The notes beneath the pieces were generated by a model. The model was not told the DNA's origin and did not search any database. It saw only the letters and a list, made by a program, of their open reading frames with translations. Positions 26,942 to 37,715 of a DNA stretch of 64,000 nucleotides are shown here, in pieces. The stretch comes from Neodontobutis hainanensis (lineage: Eukaryota > Chordata > Actinopteri > Gobiiformes > Odontobutidae): positions 1-64,000 of the forward strand of contig JALDNG010000831.1 of NCBI GenBank assembly GCA_024349245.1, given 5' to 3'. Position 1 is the stretch's first letter. Each line of letters opens with the position of its first letter. The position numbers and the translations under genes were made by a program.

Positions 26942-28565
26942 TTTTCATCGTACAACTGCACTAAATGAAGCACGCTCCAGTTTCAAGGTGAGTACATTTT
27001 TGCATGTCTTACTGTCAGAATATATACATTTGTTATACGTTTTTTAGCTGACCCGAAGGTGGCTCTCCACTGTTTTAACGATAGCTTAATATGATACACT
27101 GGACCAAACTTGGTAATAATATGATATAAGGCCATATCTAACCTTCAATTTGGAAGGAATTAAGCATAATGTTTTTTTTTAGTTTTTAGTAAGATAATAT
27201 TAAGGCTAAATGTATCTGGCTGAAAAATTACTGTGTAGTTTGCAAAGTCAGTAAATGCCATAATATAATCATAATAATATAATCAAAATTAGAAGTGGGC
27301 TTAATGTACTCTTTTACAAAGATCTGGGTTGTGTCATTTTGGTAAATACATTTGACACATGTCTGTTTTATTAAAATAGATATTGTTCTCTCACAGATTT
27401 CCTAAATGTGATGCTGTCAAACTGAGGCTAAAGGTGATGCTGAGGCTGATCAGAAGAAAGGCTCTTGTTGTGGTGTGAGCACTTTGAAGAGGATATTCAG
27501 ACAAAGGTGAGTGTTAGATTAAACTACACATTACATTAAACATTACACGTGCAGTGCCCACTAACCTCTGAGACTTTTTTACTCTAGAAAACACTTTCCT
27601 TACTCTACAGTCATACATCTCTTGAAAATTACTGTAGCTAAAGTGCATGTGTTAGTTTAATTTGTACATTTATCATCTGTAAATCATGACAACAGTGGAC
27701 AAGTAAATGTTTAAGTCAGGTTTTAAACATGACAGACATGATCTCTGACACAGTACATTTCACATTAACTGAAATGTACTGTACATTAATTATTATATTT
27801 AGGAAAATGTAAGTTCAAATCAAAGTCCAGGGTGCACGTAGCAAGAAGGTCGTGAGTTCAAAACCCGGCAGACTCAAACATTCTCTCGGCCGACTCCGGT
27901 CTTTCTGTGAGGAGTCTGCATGTCCTCCAGCGTGTTACTGTGGGTTCTCTCCCGGTACTCGGCTTCCTCCCACCGTCCAAACACATGCATGTAAAGGTTA
28001 ATTGACAACTCTAAAGTGTCCCTAGTGAATGAATGTGAGAGAGAATGGTTGTCTGTCACTGTCTGTCTCTATATGTCAGCCCTGTGACTAACTGGCCACT
28101 GTCCAGAGTGTACCCGCTTCAGGCCCAAAGCTGCTGGGATAGGCTCCAGTCACCCGCGACCCCTAACGGGACAAAGCGGTAGAAAATGAATGAATGAAAT
28201 CAAAGTCCACTATTTTCTTAAAAACAGTTCTTACACACACAGTAACACAGTGAGCTGGTGAAGTGTTTTTTTTCCTGTGATTAACTGTGTTCAGAGGTGA
28301 CCGGGCCCAACAGCAAGACTTGTTTTAAACATAACTTTTACTTTGTTCTCTGTTTTCGCAGCGCTCCTCTACAGTTACCTGTCTGCTGCTGCTTTTCTGT
28401 CGGCCCAGTCCAGTCAGGTCCAGTCATCAGTCTGCTGCTCTGTTCTTCTCTGCTCCTGGACAGTTGACCTAGCCCAGCCTCGGCTTCCTCAGCTTCATCC
28501 TACATCACATCCTGGTCCATCGACAACTTGAGCGTTTTTAAATAAACTTAAAACAAAATACAATC
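26942..28565 (+). other. Splice-signal cluster: possible spliced transcript inside the transposon
   Basis: On the + strand: a 5' splice site CAAG|GTGAGT at 26987/26988; a 3' site CTCTCACAG ending 27396; a candidate 110-bp exon 27397-27506 ending ACAAAG|GTGAGT; a 3' site TTTTCGCAG ending 28361; and a poly(A) signal AATAAA at 28541-28546. An ATG at 26964-26966 in exon 1 continues in frame across the first junction for 34 codons in all, ending in a stop within exon 2. A further candidate micro-exon (28900-28934) is bounded by TTTCAG and GTAAGG. The product is basic and resembles nothing I know. The transcript could be a transposon RNA or non-coding. All of this is prediction from splice consensus. 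Confidence 0.3.
27830..28196 (+). mobile_element. SINE with RTE-type tail, nested in the DNA transposon
   Basis: A 367-bp insertion flanked by a perfect 13-bp target-site duplication AAATCAAAGTCCA (27817-27829 and 28197-28209). The 5' part keeps a tRNA-like remnant (GCAAGAAGGTCGTGAGTTCA). The body has GGCTTCCTCCCACCGTCCAA, ATGCATGTAAAGGTTAATTG and TGCTGGGATAGGCTCCAG, and it ends in repeated ATGA. This is a very common fish SINE/RTE-tail sequence (Expander/SINE_FR type, named from memory). It lies in the putative second intron of the host transposon, so it is younger than that element. Confidence 0.82.
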
Positions 28566-30065
28566 TCCATTCATTTATGTGCTTCTAGGTTTGAAAGCAT
28601 ATATAAACTGTTTTTAAGATCTTGAATCTGACATAATGTATACACTTTGTTTTTAAGTGCACAGAGTTAATAACTTGTAAAAGGCTTTTTAAAGAAACTT
28701 TTAAATAACGTGAAAGTAGATGAAAGCAAACAGACAAAACTTTAAATCATTTATTACTATAGTGTTATTTTAGAATGCCATAAGCAATAGAAGGTATTGT
28801 GGAAAATAACCAGAAATCATAAAACATATTGTTTTGTGTATTATTAAATTGTAATGATAAAGTAGTGCTCAAAGATGGAAGGGTTTCTTGAACTTTCAGG
28901 TTGCTCCTGAGGTCTTTGACCTGCAGCTGCACAGGTAAGGAAACTGAAAAACAAAAATCAAAACTGGTTTAACTCATATTTACTCCATCTCAAAAATACA
29001 GCATATTTGTTTACAATTTCTAAATAACCAGTTTTTAAAAATGTATGCAATGTGTCTATTTTAAGAAAACTATCATTAAGCTAAGATATATATCATACAG
29101 AAACTATAATTCTAAATGATCTACTTTATATATTTTTACAACATACAGTTTATAATTACGAGGCTATCTATTGATAAGCAGGTTAGTACTATTGCTAGCT
29201 GTAGATGTATTTTAGAACAAAGATGACAACATGGTGCTTACTAAAGCAGGAGAATATTTAAAAACCGTAGATGTTGGTGTAAAAGTGAAATTCACCTGAA
29301 GTAGAGCAGCAGCAGAGGCTCAGTGAAGGAGCAGAGATGTTTTAGCTCAGGTCTCTGTCGTAGCCAATAACCGTAGAAGGGGTAAATAATAGTGACCTGA
29401 AAGGGAGATATAATCATTAAATTAGATAATGCTTACCTAATAATACACTTCGTTTTACCCATATATTATTCTATACATAATTTGGGTAAAACTAAATATA
29501 AGAAAGTCAATTAGTTTTAATAACTAATGCCATTAGTAATTAAAACGAGATTTAGCAATAAAAAGGAAACACTGCTCTGATTACAGTTAACTACTAGCAT
29601 ATGTTTGCATGCAAGTAACAATGTTTTTAACCTACTTTAAAAAAATCTTTCAATACTATATGTTGATTAAAATCAAGTTATTATGAGTGAAATTAAAGAA
29701 ATAAAAAAATGAATTACAAATAAATATAACATTTACCTCAAGTTAGCCAGCACTCAAAATGCAGCAAAGACAGAGGATGAGAATGGTCAGCGCCTTCTAC
29801 CGTCAATGGCTTTGCCGCTATCTGCAGGAATTTCACCTTTCAACTTTCAACTTTCAACAAGCCCGGTTCTGATTGGCTCGCTGGTTACCATGCTAACGCA
29901 CTCAAACCTAGCTCATATGCCCAAATTAGGACTTCTGGCTCCAAAAATCAACATGGCGGCCCCCACAACGGCTAAAAATGGCGACTGAAATGGGTTCATT
30001 TTCGAAGTTAAATAACGCTATGGGTGACGTCACACTCCTTATGTCCAGCCCTTCTACAGTCATTG

Positions 30066-31893
30066 ATTAGAACAGATTTTAGAAGTGCAGTAGTACAGAC
30101 TGTAGACTTGCATTAGAACAGACTGTTGATGAGCATTAGAATAGACTTTAGAAGTACAGTAGTAATGACTGTAGAAATGCAGTAGAATAGACTATAGACG
30201 TTTATAAAAAGACTAGACGTGCAGTAGAACAAAATGCGGTAGAGCAGAGGTACAGACTGTAAAGTAGCATTATAAGAGACTGTAGGCGTACAATAGAACA
30301 GACTGTAGGCAGCGTTAGAACAGACTGTATCGTCCATTAGAACAGACTGTAGATGTGCATTAGAAAAGACTGACGATGTGCAGAATAATAGACTGTAGAG
30401 GTGCAGTTGTTAAGACTTTACACGAGCATTAGAACAGACTGTACATTAGTATTAGAAAAGACTGTAGACATGCTTTACAACAGACTGTAGAGGTGAAGTA
30501 GTACAGACTGTAGACAACCACTAGAACAAACTGTAGATGTGCGGTAGAAGAGACTGTAGAGGTGCTGTGGTACAGAATGTTGACTATTATTAGAAGAGAC
30601 TGTAGGCGTGCAGTAGAACAGAATCTAGACAATTATTAGAACAGACTGTAGACTTCCACAAGCACACACTGTAGATGTGCATTAGAAAAGACTGTAGACA
30701 TTTATTAATACAGACTATAGTCGTGCAGTAGAACAGACTGTAGAAGTGCAGTAGAATAGACTGCAGTAGAGCAGTTGTACAGACTGTAGATGTGTAGTAG
30801 AACAGACTGTAGGCGTTTATCAGAACAGACTGTAGACGTGCAATAGAACAGACTGTAGATGAGCAGTAGTACAGACTGTAGACTTGCATTAGAACAGACT
30901 GTAGATGTGCATTAGAACAGACTGTAGACGTGCAGTTGAACAGACTATAGATGTGCATTTGAACAGATGTCAGAGCAGCAGTAGTACAGACTCTAGATTG
31001 GCTTTAGAACAGACTGTAGATGAGCTTTAGAACAGGCTGTAAACGTCCAGTAGAACAGACTGACAATTAGAACAGATTGTAGATATGCAGTAAAACAGAC
31101 TGTAGACGTGCAGGTGAACAGAAATCAGAGCAGCAGTAGTACAGACTCTAGAATTACCTTAGAACAGACTGTAAACGAGCAATAGAAATGACTGTAAACG
31201 TCCGTAGAACAAACTGACAATGTGCAAAAGAATAGACTCTAGAGCTGCAGTAGTACAGACTGTAGATGAGCAAATGAACAGACTGTATATGAGTTTTAGA
31301 AAACACTGTACACATGCATTTATAACAGACTGTAGAGGTGCAGTAATACAGACTGTAGACGAGCATTAGAACAGACTGTAGAAGTGCAGTAGTACAGACT
31401 GTAGAGGTGCAGTTGAACAGACTGTAGCGTGCAGTTGAACAGACTTCAGAGCAGAATTAGTACAGACTGTAGATTGTAGAACAGACTGACAATTAGAACA
31501 GATTGTAGATGTGCAGTAAAAATGACTGTAGACATGCAGTAGAATAGAGTGCAGTAGAGCAATAGTACAGACTGTAAAATGGCAGTAGAACAGACTGTAG
31601 AGGTGCAGTTGTACAGACTGTAGATGAGCATTAGAACAGACTGTTGATGTGCAGTAGAAAAGACTGTAGGCGTGCAATAGAACAGACTGTAGATGAGCAT
31701 TAGAACAGAATGTAGGCGTCCATTAGAACAGACTGTAGATGTGCAGTAGTAAAGACTAAAGACCTGCATAAGAATAGACTGTGGGAGCATTAGAACAGAC
31801 TGTAGATGTGCTTTAGTACAGACTGTAGAGGTGCAGTAATACAGACAGTAGACGAGCATTAGAAGAGACAGTAGAAGGGCAATAATAAATGTC
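30066..31893 (+). repeat. 23-bp satellite array, + orientation (segment 4)
   Basis: Same 23-bp family. It starts with the TSD of the DNA transposon. Closely matches 49702-51717 (block B) and, at its beginning, 48012-49340. Ends at the orientation switch at 31893/31894. Confidence 0.92.
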
Positions 31894-31899
31894 GACATT
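31888..31899. other. Orientation-switch junction with 12-bp palindrome
   Basis: AATGTCGACATT is a perfect palindrome. To its left monomers read ACAGACTGTAG; to its right they read CTACAGTCTGT. The same junction, with the same flanks (GAAGGGCAATAATA on the left), occurs at 51712-51723. Confidence 0.88.
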
Positions 31900-32939
31900 C
31901 TGTACTACTGCACCTCAATAGTCTTTTCTACTGCACATCTACAGTCTGAAGTACTGCACTTCTACAGTCTGTTTTAATGCTTGTCTACAATCTATACAAC
32001 TGCATCTCTACAGTTTGTTCTAAAGCATTTCTATAGTGTTTTCTAATACTCATATAGAGTATGTTCTAATGCTCATCTACAGTCTGTAGTAATGCACCTC
32101 TAGAGTCTATTCTTCTGCACATTGTCTGTTCTACTAGACGTTTATAGTAATTTCTAATGCTTGTCTACAGTCTGTTCTACTGCACAACTATTGTCTATTT
32201 TAATAATTGTCTACAGTCTCTTCTAATGCACATCTACAGTCTGTTCTAATGCACATCTACAGTCTGTTCAACTGCACCTCTACAGTCTGTTCTATTGCAC
32301 GTCTACAGTCTGTTCTACTGCACGACTATAGTCTATTTTTAATAAACGTCTACAGTCTTTTCTAAAGCACATCTACAGTCTGTCCGACTGCAGGTATACA
32401 GTCTGTTCTAATAAACGTCTACATTCTGTTCTACTGCACATCTACAGTCTGTACTACTGCACTTCTACAGTCTGTATAATGCTCGTTTGCAGTCTGTATT
32501 ACTGCACCTCAACAGTTTGTTCTACTGCACATCTACAGTCTGTTCTACTGCATGTCTACAGTCTGTTCTAATGCCAGTTTACAGTCTTTACTACTGCTCT
32601 ACTGCAGTTTATTTTTACGTCTACAGTCTGTTTTTCTGCACATCTACAATCTGTTCTAATTGTTAGTCTGTTCTACTGGACTTTACAGTCTGTTCTAATG
32701 CTCGTCCACCGTCTGTTCTAATGCAGGTCTTTAGTGTGTTGTACTGCTCGTCTACAGTCTGTTCTATTGTACGTCTTTAGTCTGTTCCAATGCACATCTA
32801 CAGTCTGTTCAACTGCACGTCTACTGTCTGTTCAACTGCATCTCAACAGTCTGTTCTAATGCCAGTTTACAGTCTGTACCTCTGCTCTACTGCAGTCTGT
32901 TTTACTGCACGTTTACAGTCTGTTTTACTGCACATCTAC
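31894..32939 (-). repeat. 23-bp satellite array, - orientation (segment 5)
   Basis: The same monomer family read on the minus strand. It is matched by 51718-52277 and 52641-53590 in block B. Confidence 0.92.
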
Positions 32940-33637
32940 TGTTATGTCAATTCAAGGTACAAGTTGTCCTGAGCACTCAGCCTATTTTTACTCAAATTAC
33001 TAAGAGCACTCCCAAACTGCAGGGGCAACCGCGCATCAAAAGGTTATGGAACCAACTTCCAGGAAGTGCTCTTGGGACCATAATTACCAAGCACACACAG
33101 AGTGCATGGCAGTTGAAATGTTTGGTAAAAGCCCAGTTGGCCATATCACTTGTTCCTGAGGAAAAGAAACTTTGACCACAGCTCCTGATTATCCAAGGAC
33201 ACAACTGGTAGGACAAAAGTGGACTGTGTGTTTGTTTGTGTTGAGTTAAGACTTTTGTATGATTTTGTTTGCTTGGTTGTAATGTCCAATTTAAATCAAA
33301 TAGTGAATACTTTATGTGAACATTACTCTAAGCATGTGTATTGTTTAAATTATATAAGTTTAATTAGAGACCATAGGTTAATTAAAATGACTGTTTGGTT
33401 TGACATTTACTATTTGAGGAAGTGGTATTGAGTTATTTGTGATTTATTTGCAACTAATTTCTGCTTTGGTTTGTGTATTTTAAAGGTTATCAACCTATTC
33501 TGTTCCACCCGATCATCTTTAGGAAAAAAAGAAAAAGAAAGAACAGTTTTGAGTTGTCCTTTGCATTCATCAGAGATAAAGCAGTTTTTAAGTTTGGGCA
33601 GAGCTGTAGTCAGTTAAAAAACACACAGAACTTGACA
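32940..33637. mobile_element. Solo LTR, 698 bp
   Basis: Unique sequence starting TGTTATGTCAA and ending CTTGACA (TG...CA ends, with TGTCAA inverted near both ends). It is flanked by a perfect 5-bp target-site duplication TCTAC (32935-32939 and 33638-33642). The paralogous position in block B, near 53590, is uninterrupted satellite. No internal coding region, primer site or second LTR is present, so it is read as a solo LTR left by recombination. Orientation and family are not determined. ORFs inside it (for example 32992-33216) are short and look fortuitous. Confidence 0.75.
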
Positions 33638-35430
33638 TCTACAGTCTGTTCTAATGCAAGTCTACAGTCTGTACTACTGCTCATCTACAGTTTGTTTTAC
33701 TGCACATCTACAGTCTGTACAACTGCACCTCTACAGTCTGTTCTAATGCCAGTTTACAGTCTGTACTATTGCTCTAATGCAGTCTGTTCTACTGCATAAC
33801 TACAGTCTGTTTTACTGCACATCTACAGTCTGTTCTAATGCACATCTACAGTCTGTTCTAATGCATGTCTACAGTCTGTTCTACTTCATGTTTACAGTCT
33901 GTTCTACAGCGCATCTTAAGTCTGTTCTACTGCACGTCTTCAGTCTGCTCTATTGCAAGTCTACAGTCTGTTTTACTGCACATCTACAGTCTGTTCTAAT
34001 GCACATTTACAGTCTGTTCCTATGCAAGTATACAGTATGTACTACTGCTCAACTACAGTCTGTTCTACTGCACCTCTACAGTCTGTTGTAAAGCATGTCT
34101 ACAGTGTTTTCTAATACTCATATACAGTCTGATCTGTATGCTCATCTACAGTCTGTACTACTGCACCTCTAGAATCTATTATTCTGCACATTGACAGTCT
34201 GTTCTACTAGACGTTTACAGTCTATTCTAATGATCGTCTACAGTCTGTTCTACAGCCAATTTAGAGTCTGTACTACTGCTGCTCTGAAGACTGTTCAACT
34301 GCACGTCTACAGTCTGTTGAACTGCACCTCTACAGTCTGTTCTATTGTACATCTACAGTCTGTTCTAATGCACATCTACAGTCTGTTCTAATGCAAGTCG
34401 ACAGTCTGAACTACTACTTGTCTAGAGTCTGTACTACTGCACCTCTACAGTCTGTTCTAAAATCATGTCTACAGTCTATTCTAATACTCATATACAGTCT
34501 GTTCTATTTCTCGTGTACAGTCTGTAGTAATGCACCTTTAAAGTCTATTCTTCTGCAGCATCATCAGTCTGTTCTACTGCAAGTCTACAGTCTGTTCTAA
34601 TAATTGTCTACAGTCCGTTCTACTGCACGTCTACAGTCCTTCTAATAATTGTCGACAGTCTATAATACTGCAGCTCTACAGTCTCTTCTACTGCACATCT
34701 ACAGTCTGTTCTAATGCTCGTCTATAGTCTGAACAACTGCACCTCTACAGTCTGTTCTAAAGCATGTCTAGAGTATTTTCTAATACTCATATATAGTCTG
34801 TTCTAATGCTAGTCTATAGTCTGAACTACTGCACCTCTACAGTCTGTTCTAAAGCATGTCTAGAGTGTTTTCTAATACTCATATACAGTCTGTTCTGCGC
34901 GTTTACAGTCTGTACTAGTGCATCTCTACAGTCTATTCTTCTGCACATTGTCAGTCTGTTCTACTGGACGTTTACAGTCTGTTCTAATGCTCGTCTACAG
35001 TCTGTTCTAAAGCCAATCTAGAGTCTGTACTACTGCTGCTCTGAAGTATGTTCAACTGCATGTCTACAGTCTCTTCAACTGCACCTCTACATTCTGTTCT
35101 ATTGTACTTCTACAGTCTGTTCTACTGCACGACTATAGTCTGTTTTAATAAACGTCTACTGTCTCCTCTAATGCACATCTACAGTCTGTTCTACTGGATG
35201 TCTACAGTCTGTTCTAATTATTGTCTAGAGTCTGTTCTACTGCACGTCTACAGTCTCTTTTAATAATTGTCAACTTTCTGTATTACTGTACTTCTAAAGT
35301 CTCTTCTACTGCACATCTACAGTTTGTTCTAATGGTCGTCTAGAGTCTGTACTACTGGACCTCTACACTCTGTTCTAAAGCATGTCTACAGTCTTTTCTA
35401 ATACTCATGTACAGTCTGTTCTAATGCTTG
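33638..35430 (-). repeat. 23-bp satellite array, - orientation (segment 6)
   Basis: Same family on the minus strand. It is closely matched by 53600-56500; for example the stretch 34100-35430 is repeated at about 55260-56500. Ends at the second orientation switch. Confidence 0.92.
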
Positions 35431-35464
35431 TGTAAAGACTGTAGACGAGCATTAGAACAGACTG
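35412..35464. other. Orientation-switch junction: 17-bp perfect inverted repeat
   Basis: The left arm CAGTCTGTTCTAATGCT (35412-35428) and right arm AGCATTAGAACAGACTG (35448-35464) are exact reverse complements, separated by 19 bases. Monomers run - to the left and + to the right. The same structure is at 56481-56533 in block B, with one change in the loop. Confidence 0.88.
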
Positions 35465-35762
35465 TAAACGCCCAGTAGAAGAGACTGACAATGTGCAGAA
35501 GAATAGACTCTAGAGATGCAGTAGTACAGACTGTGGACGAGCATTAGAACAGACTGTAGATGTGCATTAGAACAGACTTTAGAAGTGCAGTAGTAGAGAC
35601 TGTAGATGTGTAGTATAACAGACTGTAGACGTTTATAAGAACAGACTGTAGGTAGAACAGAGTATAGATGAGCAGTAGTACAGATTGTAGACTTACATTA
35701 GAACAGACTGTGGATGTGCAGTTAGAACAGACTGTAGATGTGCAGAAGAACAGACTGTAGAC
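35431..35762 (+). repeat. 23-bp satellite array, + orientation (segment 7)
   Basis: Short + stretch between the second junction and the 1.95-kb insertion; matches 56501-56776. Confidence 0.9.
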
Positions 35763-37715
35763 TGTAGAATATGGTCTTATTAATTAATAATTAATATAAA
35801 TATTAATTATGGAAATTAATAATTAATATTTTGCTTATCAAAATATTAATTTCTTTCGAGCACCACTCTAGTTTTGAACAGATCCAGAGAAACTGTTTAG
35901 TCTAGTCTCATTAATCTAAAGGAAGTAAATTCTTCTCGTTTTGAAAATTAATGAATTAAACATTGAAACAGTAAATGTCTTTATGGGGTTTTATTAAAGA
36001 TTATAAAAATTTAAACAGTGAATAATGACAGGGAAATGACACAAAGGGATAATTATTGACACATGAATGGGTAAATCAAAGAACGATAAAACACTTTACT
36101 TTCAGAGGATTTTGTGAAACAAAAGAAAGTAGGCCTATTGATTATTAACTCTATTATTAGATAAGGGGCTGTTACGGAGCGTTTAAAGGGGTTCGATGGC
36201 GGTTTCTGAGGCCAAGGCTGTTATGTTTAGACAGTTAGACGCCAAACTTGTGTAACTAACGTTTAGACTCACCCTGGGGGTCGTGATTGGTCTCAGATCT
36301 TAGCGACGAGAGGTCTAGAGGTTGTCCGGAACCCTGTCGCAACCGATGACGTTGTCGCCTCCAGGATGGCCTGCTGTTTCCACTCTCCAGAGGGGCTGCC
36401 GTGGGCCCGGAGATTCAAAAGCGTCTACGTTACTGTCACAACTAGCCAAGCCTTTTAGCATCAGCGTCGTACACGAGTAAAATTGAGTCTTTCAAAGTTA
36501 TTCGAAGTCCACTGGAGAAGGTTTAGCGGCTGTGTTGCTGGCTTAAACTTGCTCGAGAAAGTTAGATTTTAGTCAAGCTAACTCTTTAGCAGGCAGGAAA
36601 TCTTCAAAAATAAAAGCGAGGCAACTTCCTTTTGTTGGCAGGCTGGCAGGAAGTAAGCTACTTTGAACAGCTGTGTGAAGGAAACTTTATCGCGGCAAGC
36701 TAAACTTGCAGGCTTTAAAGTACAAAGAAAATTTACTCGTTACACGAGGTCCGGAGCTTGTGAGAGGTTCGAGGGCCTACTGCCCTGAGCGGACAAGAGG
36801 TCCAGTGCGAAGTGAAGAGGAGACGGAGTAGTGCAGAGAGAGCGTGTTTTTGACCAGCGGTCACTTTTAACACTTTTGACAGGGTGTGTCTTACGGAGGA
36901 AGGCATTGCTTTGGGGGAGTTTAAATGTTTAAACTAAGTCTTAAACATTCCTTTGTTTCACCCTATTTTCCTTGGTTTTCGTAAAACACACAAACACATT
37001 CGTACTTGCAGGATTATGCAAAGAAACATTTGTCAGACTTATTATAAAAACATATATTCATTACATTTTATTAACATAAAACGTAACTCTGTAGGAATGG
37101 AAGGAATTAGTTGACTTGTAAAACTCTGCATCCTGAAACAAACAGTATAATTGTTAGTACATTCACAATCTTTCTAAGTAATAAAATAACAAAATGTCCT
37201 TTAATGAAATAACACCAAATGTCCTTCTTGAGTGCAGAGTCATTTGTCCAGTTAAACCAAAAGGGGGTAGTGTTTGACCATGCCCAGCGACTATGATCAA
37301 AGACATTTTCAACTGTCAATCAGGATTAGAATAAAGTGTTCTCGAGAAAGCTGGATGGACACCTTATCTACAGGATTTACGGCTTTTGGACATGGCGCCT
37401 AGCAGTCTGTGATGTTCCATGTGTCACCTTTGACACGGTGCTGGGTAGAACAAAGTTCCAATTCTTATAAAAGCAAAACAAAGTCATTAATAAGTTTCCT
37501 GTCCTTGGCAAAACACATTGGTGTCCTTTTATCTGAAAGAAAACGGGGTTAGCATGTCTTCTTCTCAAGATTTACATCCACGGCCTGTCTCTGGAGGCCG
37601 ATGGTGAAACAACAGTTGTTAATCTTGAAGACCCTTAGTGAAACAGTTTGGAGGTCTGTAAGTGATTAAACAAATGTTATAATCCGTGTGGCGTTCTGTA
37701 GGCTGATCTGCTACA
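35763..37715. mobile_element. TG...CA insertion, probable long solo LTR (1953 bp)
   Basis: Unique sequence starting TGTAGAATATGG and ending CTGATCTGCTACA, so the ends are TGTAG/CTACA. It is flanked by a 4-bp duplication AGAC (35759-35762 and 37716-37719). The paralogous site near 56777 reads straight through (CTGTAGACGTTTATT), which confirms the insertion and its limits. TG...CA ends with a 4-bp TSD fit a retroviral LTR or a short non-autonomous LTR element. The 5' part is very AT-rich (repeated ATTAATAATTAATAT) and the middle is more GC-rich. No protein of note: the two 60-70 codon minus-strand ORFs at 37107-37319 and 37377-37568 match nothing I recognise. No tRNA primer site was found. Confidence 0.6.

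Larger units (their letters stand above)
26345..30065. mobile_element. Non-autonomous DNA transposon, P- or hAT-like (8-bp TSD)
   Basis: A 3721-bp insertion flanked by a perfect 8-bp target-site duplication ATTAGAAC (26337-26344 and 30066-30073), which restores an intact satellite monomer when removed. The termini are CA...TG, with 26-bp terminal inverted repeats (26345-26370 and 30040-30065) that differ at three positions and share AAGGGCTGGACATA. An 8-bp TSD fits hAT and P superfamilies; the CA/TG ends favour P, but this is inference. No transposase motif was found in any frame, so it is likely mobilised in trans. It carries a nested SINE and splice-like signals listed separately. The rest (26511-29790) is AT-rich sequence without a convincing protein. 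Confidence 0.8.

Noticed and set aside
28343..28531. 62-codon ORF in the DNA transposon
   Set aside because: Low-complexity Ser/Gln/Leu-rich reading with no known motif; its start precedes the likely 3' splice site, so it is probably fortuitous.
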